Shown piece after piece: positions 33,960-46,329 of a stretch of DNA of 64,000 bases. Origin of the DNA: Calycina herbarum. Taxonomy: Eukaryota; Ascomycota; Leotiomycetes; Helotiales; Pezizellaceae. The notes under the pieces are model-generated. The model worked only from the letters and a program-made list of their open reading frames with translations, had not been told where the DNA came from and did no database searches. How positions within the stretch are numbered: the stretch's first letter is position 1; each line of letters begins with the position of its first letter. The position numbers and the translations under genes are program-made. The DNA lies in contig LLEY01000155.1 of NCBI GenBank assembly GCA_001414485.1, positions 81,931-145,930 on the forward strand, read 5' to 3'.

Positions 33960-36236
33960 TATACTACTATACTATATAAGATAAGAAGTGTATAGCGCTG
34001 CCTAAGTACGCTAAACAGCCTTTGTAAGAATAAGAAAACCCGTTAACAGCGGCCTGTTTATAAAGGTACTAAGCTTAGACATGTCTTCTAAGGCTGTCTA
34101 TACGAGAAAATAGATATTTCTGCTTTTGTAGGCTAGCTTTATTATCTCTCTACTTATAAAATATATAGAATAGATTAGTAGTACTAGGTAGATCCTATAT
34201 ATTACTAGCGATATAGTCTAAATTATTAATATCGTTTAGAACGACACTCTTTTATATCTTAGAGTACTTGAACTAGTAAAGAGTTACTTGCTTTCTACTG
34301 AGATTAATAAGTGCTTAGATAAGCTATACCTATACGTAAAAGGTTTAATTCTTATTAAGATAATTATTTAGTAAGAAGAGTATTAGTATATTAAAGGTTA
34401 TAGAGAATTAATCGATTTATATAAGTAGTCTAACTAGGTCTATATATAAGAAGTAAGTGCTAATAAATAATTATATTATACTATAATAGCGCTTTGTATA
34501 AGTGATATAGAAGAAGTAACACAGAACCAGAATATAGAATAAGTGATATAAAACGAGTAATATAAAATAAGTAATTATTCTAGTAATTATATAACTGATT
34601 AGAATAGAAGATTATATAGTAGATTAAGACAGTAGATTATATAGTAGATTAATATCGTAGATTATATAGTAGATTAATATAGGGAAAGATAATAAGGAAA
34701 GCAGTAGATTAAAATACGAGAATATATATAGACCTAGTATAATAATAATTAATTAGCTAAAACAGTAGTTTAGCTACTATAGCTCGCTCTCTTAGCTTAT
34801 ATTAAATTGTCGGCGGTATAAGTATATCTAATATAGAGAGAATACCTCGTATCTAGCGATTAACCTCCGTAGTATAGACAGTTTCGTAGAATTAGTTAAT
34901 AGTCTTTTTAAGTAGCGTACTAGTTAATTTTATTTTAAGGCTATTTAGCTCGCGTTACGCTTTATTATGTCGCTTATACTATAGTATATTCTTAGACTCC
35001 TTAATTGTCGAATAGTCTTCTTTTTTGATTTTCGTAGTATACTTCTTACGAACTTAAATAAGTCTAATAACGTCTATATCCTTCTTAATCTTAGACTTTT
35101 ATATATTAGTTAGTTTAATCGGAGCCTAGTTATAGCGTTCTAAGCAGCTAACAGCGTATATAAGATCGTCTCGTCGTATTATACTAAGGTAGATAGCTTA
35201 ATAGTCTATATTAATAAATAAAGGTATATAATACCTTTCGTAGACGTCTCTACGATTTCCTATAATTTACCTTTACTCTTCGGAGGTAAAGGCTTCTATA
35301 GTATTAGTATTAGTAAATATAATTACTAAGGAGCGATATAAGAGAGGAGAGGTTTATCTTTACTATTTAACTTCTTTCTAGAAGCTTGTTATAAGTTATA
35401 AAATTCTAACTACTTTCGATATCTATAGCTTCGACTAAGGCGGACAAAGTAGTACCGATACTTTGAATATTAAAGCAGCTTAGTCTTAGAGATATATAGC
35501 TCTTTTTCTAGGGTCTTCTTAATATCGCGGAAGATAGGTCTTCCTACCTACGTATTATTCTACTTTAATCTAATATAGTCTATATTACTTAGAATAACTA
35601 GATTATAGATCTACGAAAGAGATATAAACTTGTTTTTAAAAGCTCTATTTATAAGAGCTAGAGCTATTATAAAGAGAATAAGACAATAGATAAGATTCTC
35701 GCCCTCGTAGAATATAAATTTCTTCTTATTAATAGTTAGTAAAAGTGTAAAGAAATTATACTATAGATTAAAAGATATATAAGAGGCACCTATAGCTTTG
35801 TCTTTCTACTAGACCTCTTAATATACTTTAGATTAAGGATTAGAATTACTATTAGCAGTTGTCCTTTAGTAGGAGGTAGAAAGACCTAGAACTCGATATT
35901 CTTATATAAGAGTGGCCGCTTCTCTACTAGGGCCTTTAGTCGTATAAAAGTGTAGCTAGTAAAGATTAGAAGAGGAGACAGTTATAGCCGTAGCCGCTTA
36001 TAAGCAAAGGTCTCCCGGTCGCGTACCTAGTAGCTGTTTTAAGGAATATATAAGTCTTCTATAAAGAGCTCTACCTTGTCTTTTTCTAATTTATCGAGAC
36101 CGAGAGTAGGAATCTACTATTGAGAATTTAGTATTATAAGGCTTATATTTAACTAGAATTTTCTAATATTACGAATATTATATATAACACTCTTATCTAT
36201 ATAGCGCTAAGCTGTTCGCTAGTATACTATACTAAG

Positions 36237-36447
36237 TGTTAATAGATACGGTGATATCCGATATATTAAGCTACTTAATAGGATATTAGTATACCCGTCG
36301 AGTATACCGATAGCGAAGAGATTTTTCAGTAAATAGATACGATAATAGTTATTACAAAGCTATATATATATGCTTTCTACTCTTGTAGAATAAGAGAAGG
36401 AATTCAAGTCTTTTACTCTTACTCTTTTAAAGTATAGTAAACTAATA
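36237..36447. mobile_element. RIP-mutated solo LTR, same family as 2760-2972
   Basis: It aligns along its whole length with the un-mutated LTR in the APH-like gene's intron, the differences being mostly C-to-T or G-to-A (start TGTTAATAGATACGGTGATA, shared GGAATTCAAGTCTTTTACTC). Flanking 5-bp repeats CTAAG (36232-36236, 36448-36452) are perfect. It interrupts the DUF3435 frame, which reads through when the LTR and one repeat are removed. A solo LTR means the internal part was lost by recombination. Confidence 0.85.
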
Positions 36448-37252
36448 CTAAGGACTAACTAGTCTATAGTAATATTAGTAGTATACTAGTAGTAAAATAC
36501 TATAGTATTTTTCCGGATTTTTATTACTATATAATTTTAGATAGTATATAATAATTTTAAAAATCGTATTATTACTACGTAATATATACTATAGTATACT
36601 AATAGTATAATAAGAAATATAATAAAGCTATTCCTAGTTTATATTTATTTAATAAGAGAGAGAGAAAAAGTAATTATTTTAAAAACTTTCAAAGTAATAT
36701 AATTACTATACTAAGGTATTCGAAGCTTGTTTTACTCTACGTAGTAGAACGTGTAAGATTCGCGATTTAAAGTAAAATTAATTAAAATAGAGAACTTTAA
36801 TTTATACCGCGATGAAATAATAAGTTCTTATTAGAATTTAATAATATTTATAGTTCTAAAAAGCCCTAGCTTAGGGCTTCTTTCTAAGCCTCTATATATA
36901 TTTCTAAGATAGAAACCTATATTATAGTAAGTTAATAAATATTTTATTAGTTAATAAATATATATTTTTAAGATTCTTTTCTAGAGTAATAAGCTAAATA
37001 TATCTTTAAAAACAGATAGATTAATATTAATAACTATATTAAAAGCTTATAATTATAAGACTATAATATACTAGCTTAGACTATTATAACTATTAAAGTA
37101 AGTAAGTAATTAATATATTTAGTTATAGTATTATTAAATTTCAAAGAATCTCTCTATTTATTATTAGTCTACTTTCTCTCTCTTAGCCGGAATAGCTTAG
37201 TTTAAAAGCTATTTAGTTAATTCTTTTTTTTAAAATAATCTAATAAGCTAGG

Positions 37253-37579
37253 TGTAACAAACCCAATCTGCTAGCCCTCTAGTAGTTATCCTTACCTATA
37301 GTATATACAGATGTAGTAGATAATTAGAGAAGTAAGAGATGGTTTAATTAAAGATCTAAAGCTATAGAAGAGAAGAGAAGAAAAGAGGAGACTTCTAGAG
37401 GTCTTATAATATAGAGATAGCTAAGGAATCGATAAGTTATAGGAATGTTAATCCGTTTGTAGAAATAGTTCCTAGCCTAAGTAGAAATAGTTCCAGGCTA
37501 GGCTAAGAATAGCAGGCTTTGTAGACGCCGGCGAAGCCGTACGCGAGTTACGTACTCGGCGGTGGCTAGGTCTGTAATA
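37253..37579 (-). repeat. 3' LTR of Gypsy-D
   Basis: 327 bp, matching 42841-43167 with mainly transition differences. It contains GACGCCGGCGAAGCCGTACG, one of the most GC-rich words of the second half of the window. Adjacent purine-rich tract on the internal side. Confidence 0.85.
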
Positions 37580-40500
37580 TTACCTCTCTCTTTAAGTAGA
37601 GCTCGCCTGCGAGCTCTGAACCTACTACTCTATAGGTAATTTATCCTCGTTCTTATAATATTCCAGCTCGTCTATACTATCTTCCTAGCTCTATAACTAT
37701 TTTACTAAGTACTTAGAAGGCTCTAGAAGAGAAGGATTTAAAGTGTAAAACTCTTAAAGCTTATATAGGTAGCTTATAAAGTCAGAAGCTAGGTACTAGG
37801 CCAGGTCTGGCTTGCTTTATATCTATTGAACCTGGTATTATAATTTTCTATAATAGCCTTTAGAGGCTAGTACTTAGTTTATATTCTATTTATTATACTT
37901 GTTAATTATAATAGATAGTCCTAGTTTCTATAGCTAGCCTAGTAGTAGATTATTAGAAGCTTTGTAAAGCTTGTTTATAAAGATTATAGGCTATATTTTA
38001 ATTATTAAAGGTAGGTTAATCTAGAAAGCGTTTCTAACCTTTTCTAGGACTATATATAGACTAGCTATCTGCTAGTCGAGCTTATAGCTTAGGCGGTCTA
38101 TATTCTACATCTTTGTTAATACGTAGACCTTGTCGCCTATAGTAAAGTCTACTAGTCGCCGGTGCTTGTTTACTTACTTACGCTAGCGTTCCTAAGCAGC
38201 CTCGATTCTCTTATAAGCGGTTTCCTAGGCGCTATGTATACGGGTTACGTATGTAACTGCTTCGTCTTATAAAAGCTGTTTACGGACGCTTATTAGCTCT
38301 TCTAGGCTCTGGCGGACCTAATCAAAGCTAGTACGTAGTACGTAACTAAGCTCGATTTATATAGGCAGAAGAGTCGTCGAGTTCTAGAGAAGTGTAGCTT
38401 AAGCGTAGTCTATAATCGGCATTAGTTTAAACCAGTTATCTTAATAGTAGTTTATAAATAGGCGAAGGCGTTAGTTAATCTACTAGTTTATATTCTTAGT
38501 TTAACCGTTGGTTTATACGTATACGGCTATAAATAGCTTGATCTTAGTCTCTAGGATCCGGTTAAACTCTTACTAGAACTCTAAGACGAATTACGGACCG
38601 CGGTTAGAGATAATAGTATCTGACGGTCCGTAATAGCGCTATACGCGGTCGAGGTAGATCCGCGTAGTCTTTTTTACGTCCGTAGTCTTTAGATAAGAGA
38701 TAGAGACAGATCTCTTACTTAGCTAATAGATAAAGATAATAATTATATCTATCTTAGACTTATTAGAAAGGAATTCTTTAAAATCAACTAATATATATTA
38801 CTATAGGCGATCCGGGATAGACAAGGGGTTGAGGAGTCTAGAGGGGTAGTCTTGTAGTATATAAGAGCAACGGCAGGTCTAGTAGTTATAAACGAATCGT
38901 TATATATTCAAACGAAGGTACAGCTAGTAGTAGCGGTCTATAACTAGCTTTAAGGTCTTAGATTATCTAGGGTAGGCTACTAAGACTTAATTATAAACCT
39001 CGCTTAGTAAGCGTACTTTAAGATCGTCGTCCTCAGGTAGGACAAGCTGTTCTTAGTATAGTAGGAGGCTGTTATAGGTTGTCTAGCTAGAGCGTTCGTC
39101 TATAGCGTACTAGCGGAGAGCGTTAAGGCCTATACTCGTATAATTAGCTTATAGAATATCGTTAATTAAGTCGTATAGTCTGTCGGCTACTCTAACAGGT
39201 GTAATATCTACGGAAGGGTCTAAGTCTAGGTCTATAATAATCCGCGAGTCGAGATTCTTAGGCTATAAGAGGACTTACGTATAAGTAGATATCTTTATTA
39301 CTATTTAACTATCTACTTCTTAGTCTCGGCGAGTAAGAGAATCCGCTCGATTCTAGCTACCAGGCTTATAAGTAAGTAGGAAGTTAAATCGAGAGAGGGT
39401 TTTAGCCTAGCGAGCTTATTAGCTAGATAAGACTTTAGTTATTATAAAGTATTTAAGAGCTTTATAGTCTAAAACGACCTGTAGATAGTGTAGAGACCCT
39501 TTAAGCTTAGGTCTCTAGGCTTCTAAAGAACGTATAATAGCAAGTATCTCTTTATTATAAATTAGGTAGTTAATCTTAGTAGATATTATTATCTTAGAGA
39601 AGTAAGCTATAAAGTGCTACTCTTAACTCGGCTATAACTAAAGAAGTATACTACTAAGAATACTGTTAGAGGAATTAGTCTTAACTATAGACTTGTATTA
39701 TAGATTAAAGTATATAAGAAGAGGTATATTAATAAGCTAGGCCTTCAGCTCGGAGAAGGCGTTCTAATAAGCAGGTGTCTACTGAAATAGCTGGTCTTTA
39801 TAAGTTAGAGCCGTTAATAGGCGTGCGACTTATTTATAGTTGAGAATAAACTTTTAGTAGAAGTTATAAAAGCTAAGAAAGGACTGAATACTATAGACTA
39901 TAATAAGGCGTTCCTAGTTATAGATTATTTCTATCTTTTCTAGGTCTACTTTAATTCTGTTAGTACTTATATAAAAGCCTAGGTACTTCGTATAAGTAAC
40001 GTTAAACTTAGATTTCTTAATATTAGCTTATAAGCTAGCTTTACAAAGCTGTAAAAGGACCTTATAGACGTGTTCCTAATAGTCTAGCTCGTTCTTAGAG
40101 TAAATAAGAATATTATTAAAGTAGGTAGTATAAAAGTCGTCTAAATAGTTGAAGAGTACGTTGTTTATAAACTATTAATATATTATAGGTCTGTTAGTTA
40201 GTTTAAAAGGTATAACTTTATACTTATAAGCTCTATAACAGGTCTAGAACGTTATTAGTTTCTTAGACTTAGAGTTAATCCGAATCTAGTGAAAAGCTTA
40301 TTATATATCTAGCTTTATAAAGATATAAGCCTTGCCTAGCTAAGTAAGAGTTTTGTCGATTAACGGAAGAGGATACTAGTTCTTATAGGTTAGGTTATTT
40401 AGCTTATAGTAATTAATATAGAACTGTAGAGAGCTGTTAGACTTCTTAATAAAGAGAATCGAGGCTATAAAGAGGGCTTAGCTAGCCTTAATAAAACCTT

Positions 40501-41652
40501 TATAAAAGTTCTTAATAAGGTATTATTTTATAGCCTAGAGCTCGTTTGTTAACTAGTAGCGGAGAGGGCTATAAGACAAGTCGTCTACGTTCCTGTCTAT
40601 AAGTTCAATCTTATAGTCGTATAAGCGACAAGAGAGAAGTATATCGGACGTAGCTTTAGAGAAAACGTCTACGAGATCCTAGTAAGCTCTGGGGAGGCTT
40701 TCTTAGACCTATAAGTCGTCTTTTTAATTCGTAAGCTTTTTTTCTATTAAGTAATCGATCTTATAAAGAGAGGTACTAAAGGTTGTAGCTTTAGTATCTT
40801 ATAGGTTACGGCGATATATAGTAGTACTAATAACAGCGATGTCTACTAGTAACAGGTTAAGACGTATACGTTTCAAGCGTGTTATAGAGGCTTTATAGAT
40901 ATCTAAACCTGTAAAAGCGCGGTTTATATTTCATAAGTTGTTTTAGCAGTCTTAGTACTCGCTATAACGTACGGCTAGGGGTGTAGTAGGCAGGCGCGCT
41001 AGGATCCGAGGGACTAGTAGCTCGTTGATAAAGCTTATAAATAGTTATAAGTCTTCTTAGTATTTACGTATAACTTGTTCTTCTAGGGCCTAATCGCGGT
41101 AATCTACGTTAGCTTAGTAATCTAGGTTTAAGAGCCGAGTTTATAGGATCTTAGGATCTAGGAGGCGTAGCTAGACAAGGTTAGAAGAAGGAGAGAGATC
41201 TATAGGTTATATAAGTCGGTACTAGTAAGGGTTAAGTTATATGTTAAGCTAGTTAAACTATATATATCTAAGAATAAGGTCCTAATAGCTAGTATTAAGG
41301 AGGACTATAGAGATGTTATACTATTTATAGCTGTTTATATATAAGTAAAGAATAATATAGTAGTCTATAGACTATCGACTCTATCTATTAAAGCTGCGAA
41401 CTATAATAAGAGTAGGAAGAGTATAAATAGTTAAAGAGAAGAAGCGAGCTAGCCTCTAAGCGAACTTTATACTAATAAGTATAAAGCTGTTTACTCTAGT
41501 ATTAGCTAGAGTAGAGGTTTTGAATCCGTATCTATTAAAAACTAAGTTATAAGAGACTGTAAACTGTTTTCCTCTAAGTAGCTAACTTAGATTAATAACT
41601 AACTAGCTAAGACCTCGGTAAAGTAAGCCTAGAGAGGAGACTTTCCCTAGAC

Positions 41653-41865
41653 TTAGTTGTTTTCTAACTGTTCTAAGTCAGACGTAGGCTTTGTAAGCTT
41701 ATTAACGTCTGTAATAGGCTTAGAGTTCTTAGGGCATTCGCGGGCATAGTGCCCAGTCCTCTTACACTTAAAGTAGGCGTCGTCCGGTTCCTTACAGGCA
41801 GGCGTTGGTTTATGTAATAGTCTGTAAAGGCGGGGGGCAGGGGTAGGGGAGGTTATACAGAACAC
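41653..41865 (-). pseudogene. Gag zinc-knuckle remnant of Gypsy-D
   Basis: This 70-codon open stretch is part of the Gag polyprotein. FKCKRTGHYARECPK is a CCHC zinc knuckle (C-x2-x-G-H-x4-C) whose first cysteine is replaced (YFKC, a C-to-Y change of RIP type). Zinc knuckles bind the element's RNA during particle assembly. The frame is closed by RIP stops on both sides. Confidence 0.8.
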
Positions 41866-42840
41866 AGTTTAAGTAGTAGTGAAAGTTCTAGCTAGGCGGG
41901 AGGTAGTAGTAGCAGTTATAGGCCGGGGGATAAGACGAGCGGTCTATAAGTTGCTTCTACAGAGCTGAAGTCTTCGTAAGTTCTTATTAACAAGTCGACA
42001 CTTGTTTACTAGGGCCGTACTTATAAGTAGGACATCTAAGAATAGTAAGATAGACTGTTGTAGAGGTGGCGTAAGCTTGTTATATAAGTCGGGCTGTAAG
42101 TCGTTCGTCGGGATCCGTCTAGTGCCTATAAGGTATAAGAAGCGAGTATAGAAGGTTACGAAAGTCTCGTTATCTCTTATAACGAGCCGGCAGAATTCGA
42201 TATAGGCGTCCTACGCTTCGAATAGGTTCTCTAGGATATTTATAAGATATACGATTATTTCTTTTATAGACTAAAACGGCTTAGGTCCCTTCTAGTAACA
42301 GGGCATGAGATACTTCTAAGTAATATCAGCTATATAGTTAAAAATATAAGCTATCTTTGCTTCCTCTAGCTTAAACATAGAAGCGTTAATAAAGAACTTA
42401 TTCTTAATCTAGATCTTCTAGTTATCGAAGGTTAGAGACGAGCTATCTATTAAAGGCTTAGTATTCTTAAGCTTAACCGTAAACGACCTATATTATCTAG
42501 TTTCGAACGGGGTATTCCCTCGTAGAGGGGTACAGACGTTATCTAGTTGTTCTCGCAGTAGGCGGACCTATTTTAGAGCTATAGCGAGCTATTAAGCGTC
42601 TGTAGGCTAGTCGGCAGACATCGTTATAGACGACTTAGTTATAAGAATAGAGGGTATAGGTAGAAGAGCCTTAGGCTCTTATACGCAGTAGTAAGCGCGG
42701 GTACGTAGAGCTATATAAGGCGCTAGTAGTATCTATAAGCGGTCTATATAGACTGTAGGTGTTATATTAGAATTATAACAGATATTCTAATCCTTCCTAG
42801 GAGTAGTAGTAAATAGAGAGAAGAAGAGAGCTTTAGATAA

Positions 42841-43167
42841 TATAACAAACCTAATCTACTAGCTCTCTAGTAGTTATCCTTACCTATAGTATATATAAGT
42901 ATAGTAGATAATTAGAGAAGTAAGAGGTAGTTTAATTAAAGATCTAAAGCTATAGAAGAGAAGAGAAGGAAAGAGGAGACTTCTAGAGGTCCTATAATAT
43001 AGAGATAGCCAAGGAATCGATAAGTTATAGAAATGTCGATCCGTTTATAGAAATAGTTCCTAGCCTAGGTAGGAATAGTTCCAGGCCAGGCTAGGAATAG
43101 CAGGCTTTGCGGACGCCGGCGAAGCCGTACGCGAGTTATATACTCGGCGGTGGCCAGGTCTATAACA
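42841..43167 (-). repeat. 5' LTR of Gypsy-D
   Basis: 327 bp pair of 37253-37579. The promoter side of the minus-strand element lies here; TATA-like words are present but not diagnostic in this composition. Confidence 0.85.
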
Positions 43168-43690
43168 CTAGGACTATAATCCTAAGAATTAGAGCTAGTA
43201 CCTTAGTCCTAGTTACTATATAGTATCGTTACGTCTAAATAGCGAGGTGAAAATCTAGGGTAAATTTTAAGCTATATAGTTATACTAGCGACACTAATAG
43301 TATATAGTAATACGACTAATACTAGATTTATATACTATTAACTTCAACCGTATAGTAGAAGAATACTAATAGTATATTACAGAGATTAAATAGAACGTAT
43401 TTAAATTATTATTACTCTACTATATTACTATACTATTAGTACGTGTACACTACTAACAACGCTGCTAGTCTATAACTATACTCGACTTTTTCCTAATCTA
43501 GGAGTTTTCTTTCTACTATAGAAGATACGTTTTAAAGTTACTCGTATTAGTAGCTTTAAAAGCGGGGATAGAATCTCTAGATATTATCTTCTTATAAAAC
43601 CTAATCTATATAATAAGTAATATAAGAGGCTAGACCTCGAATAACTTAGAGGTGTGATTTCGAATATTTAATTAAGAAGTATATAAAGAC

Positions 43691-44789
43691 TATATATATA
43701 TAAGCTCTTTCTCTATATATAGAGAGAGAAAGAGCCTCTGGAATATTCTAGAAAACTGCTTAGCAAATATATAATATCAAAAGAATAGAATAGAAAGGTA
43801 TAGAATAGAAGAGACTTGCTTAGTAGTAGAGTAATAGCTAGTACTAAGCAGGGACTTTGGTTAGTACTTAGTAAGAGTATAGCCCGAGCCTCTATTAGAG
43901 GTTCTAACTCTTATAAGTAATAATTTCAAAATTTAATTAGAGAGTAAGAACTTACAATTCTTATTTCTATTCTACTACACGTATTATATCCTTTATACTA
44001 TTATAAGGATTTGATAAAGTTAGGCTATTAGCTAGGAACTAAGCCTTTTTCTATCGATAATACTTAGCTTTTATATTCGTATTCGTAGTAGAATAATAGC
44101 TAGAATCTTTATTATAATTAGAACTAGATTTAGATTCAGAGTCGTTATTATTAGAGAAAGCAGGTAGTTCCTTAGGTTTTTTAGCTAGTGCTTTATACTA
44201 TTAAGAATCTTCGTTACTAGACAAGCTTATTAGAGGAGTCTCTAGCTAACTATGACTTAGAGCTTGTCGCTAAGCGTGTTATTAAGGAAACCGTGTTATT
44301 TATTATAATATAAGTTGATTAAGATTACTAGCGCTTTCAGAGGATTAGCGTAGTAGATATTTAGACAGCGACGCGTAAGATACTAGAAACACTTTTCGCT
44401 ATTAAATAAGAAGTAGTTAGTAATTAATTGAAAATAGAGAGGAAATATAGTAAGAGAAGTAAAGAGAAAAGAGAAAGTAAGAGGCTAGTAATAGCGTAGT
44501 TATTATTTAAATATATTTTCTAAAGAAGTAAGATAGAGAAACTTTTAGTCTTTTAGTATAAAGAGCTCTTAATTTTTAGATAGTAGTAACGAATGTTTTA
44601 AACTTTTATAGGTTATAAGAATAAAGTTTAGCGTAAACTATAACTCTAAAGCAGTGTAACGCTAGAGTTCTAAACCTTAAGAGTTAGAAGGCGAAGTAAG
44701 TAGAAAGGTTATATAAAACAGCGGTCGTACTACCTCTAAAACGAGAGACAGATTACCGACATATTACTAATATTAATAAAACACCTATA
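43691..44789. other. RIP-mutated sequence upstream of DUF3435
   Basis: Between the readable N terminus of DUF3435 and the truncated start of Gypsy-A. A minus-strand reading at 44,020-44,220 is hydrophilic and serine-rich (NDSESKSSSNY, then SSYYSTTNTNIKAKYYR) and may be real coding sequence, either the N-terminal part of DUF3435 or a separate gene. A 12-bp inverted repeat TCTTTCTCTATA/TATAGAGAGAGA-like hairpin lies at about 43,710-43,735. Confidence 0.35.
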
Positions 44790-46329
44790 GTTTAATTAGG
44801 ATTAAAGCTAGATATAAATAGAAGACAGCTTTTATCTTACTATTAGAACTCTATAAGTATATAGTAATATCTTTTAGTCTAACTAATATACTAGCTACTT
44901 ATTAGAGATAAAATAATAATATTCTAGAAGACCTTCTAGAGGTAACTATTATATATTACTTAGATAATATATTAATCTTCTTAGAAAAAGAGGAAGAATA
45001 TAAGAGATATATTAAGAAAGTCTTATAACGACTTATAAAAGTAGACTCTTATCTAAAACTCTTAAAGTATAAATTCAGAGTTACTTAAACACTCTTTCTT
45101 AAATAAGTATTTAGCTTAGGAAAAATAGAAATAGATCTAGAAAAGATCTATATAGTTATTAAATAAGAATTACTAAGAAATATCAAAGATATATAATCCT
45201 TCTTAGGATTTACTAACTTTTATTACCTATTTATTAAAGACTATATAAAGATTATAAAACTAGTATTAATACTAACTAGAAAAGCTATAGCTTTTATCTA
45301 AGATAAGGAAGCCGAGAGTACCTTTTAGGAAATTAAAGAACGGTTTATAGTAAAACTAATCCTATATAATTTTAATAGTAAGAAACTAAGTACGATTGAA
45401 ATAGATGTCTTAGATATAGTAGTTAATACTATATATCTATAGCTAAACGAAATAGGAAAACTTATACCTATAGTATACTTCTTAAAAACTTTTAATATAG
45501 TATAATAGAACTATAGTATTTATAATAAAGAATTAATAGCTATCGTTCTAGCTTTCGAAGAATAGAGGATTTACCCCTAGAGTATAGAACACCTAGTAAT
45601 AGTACTTACTAATTACCTAAACCTAAAAACATTTACTATAACTAAGGAACTCGTTGCTAGACACCTAGCTAAATAGTCTAAGACCTTAGTAGAATTTAAG
45701 ATAATTATTTAATATATTAGTAGTATAAGTAATACTTAAGCTAATACTCTAAGCTAGAAACCAGACTATAAAGAAAATAAGAAGTATATTAATATAGTAA
45801 TATTAAAATATAAGAAAAACAGCGACTTAATACTAATAGTATATAAGATTATAATACTAGAGAAGGTTAATCTCTAGAGAAATAAGATCTAGAATACTTA
45901 GGAAAAAGAACGACCTTAGGGCCTATTTGGCTTATACTAATTATCTAATTATCTCAATTATCCTTACTAAAAAAGTCAATTATTTATGACGAGATAATTA
46001 CGATTATCGGATAATTAGAATTATCTAAATCGTTTAGCCTATACTTAGATAATAACGAGATAATAGGTCTAATTATCGGATATTTATACTTTTAAATATC
46101 CTTACTAAAAATTTAAATTATCTAGCTATTAAGAAAAACACGATAATATATATTACTTTTCAACATCTCTTTTTAGTACTCTACTAATATACCTAGGCTT
46201 ACGCTACTCCACCGTCGCCGGATCTGAATCTGTAACCTCTAAATAGGTGCTATTGTTATAGTAATTAGAGCCTATTCTTATATAAATTACTATAGAAGTA
46301 ATTATATTAAAACTCCTTAGTATACTTCA

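Larger units (their letters stand above)
37253..43167 (-). mobile_element. Gypsy-D: complete Ty3/Gypsy LTR retrotransposon, 5.9 kb
   Basis: Two 327-bp LTRs (37253-37579 and 42841-43167), starting TGTAACAAACC and TATAACAAACC, bracket the element, with perfect CTAGG target duplications (37248-37252, 43168-43172). Transcription runs on the minus strand. Gag has a zinc knuckle YFKCKRTGHYARECPKN (41653-41865). Reverse transcriptase has FINNVLFNYLDDFYTTYF and ILIYS (about 40,080-40,170), and a chromodomain-like YLASDFISYLYKL segment lies near 37,790. A purine tract AAAGAGAGAGG lies next to the 3' LTR (minus strand). It carries RIP changes but far fewer than its surroundings (GC-rich words remain), so it is a younger insertion. 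Confidence 0.88.
36467..43464. mobile_element. Non-autonomous hAT element (about 1.08 kb) split by a Gypsy insertion
   Basis: The left end TAGTAATATTAGTAGTATAC is the RIP form of CAGCGTTGTCAGTAGTGTGC; the right end is ACTACTAACAACGCTG (43449-43464). Perfect 8-bp duplications CTAGTCTA flank it (36459-36466, 43465-43472), the hallmark of hAT. The two halves, 36467-37252 and 43168-43464, match the element at 6727-7764. No transposase is present. Removal restores the DUF3435 frame. The Gypsy element inside duplicated CTAGG. Confidence 0.88.
33960..43690 (-). pseudogene. DUF3435 (tyrosine-recombinase-like) gene, RIP-mutated and split by nested insertions
   Basis: On the minus strand a DUF3435 (PF11917) protein can be followed from about 43,690: RDSIPAFKATNTSNFKTYLL, then across two insertion sites in the same frame into LVLSIVY..., a KDKVELFIEDLYI block, ALVEKRPLLYKNIEFQVF (about 35,900), FIFYEGENLIYCL, AFKNKFISLS, KYRYYFVRLSRSYRYRK (about 35,430), a KRHNKA / RELNSLKIKL region (about 34,950), INEFYETVHTTEVNRQI and C-terminal zinc-finger-like IDSLRRHV and YKGC...HF segments near 34,000-34,090. 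DUF3435 includes the 'captain' recombinases of Starship elements, but many members are not captains. Coding parts are 33,960-36,236, 36,448-36,466 and 43,473-43,690; the rest is inserted. Many RIP stops; the exact N terminus is uncertain. Confidence 0.78.
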
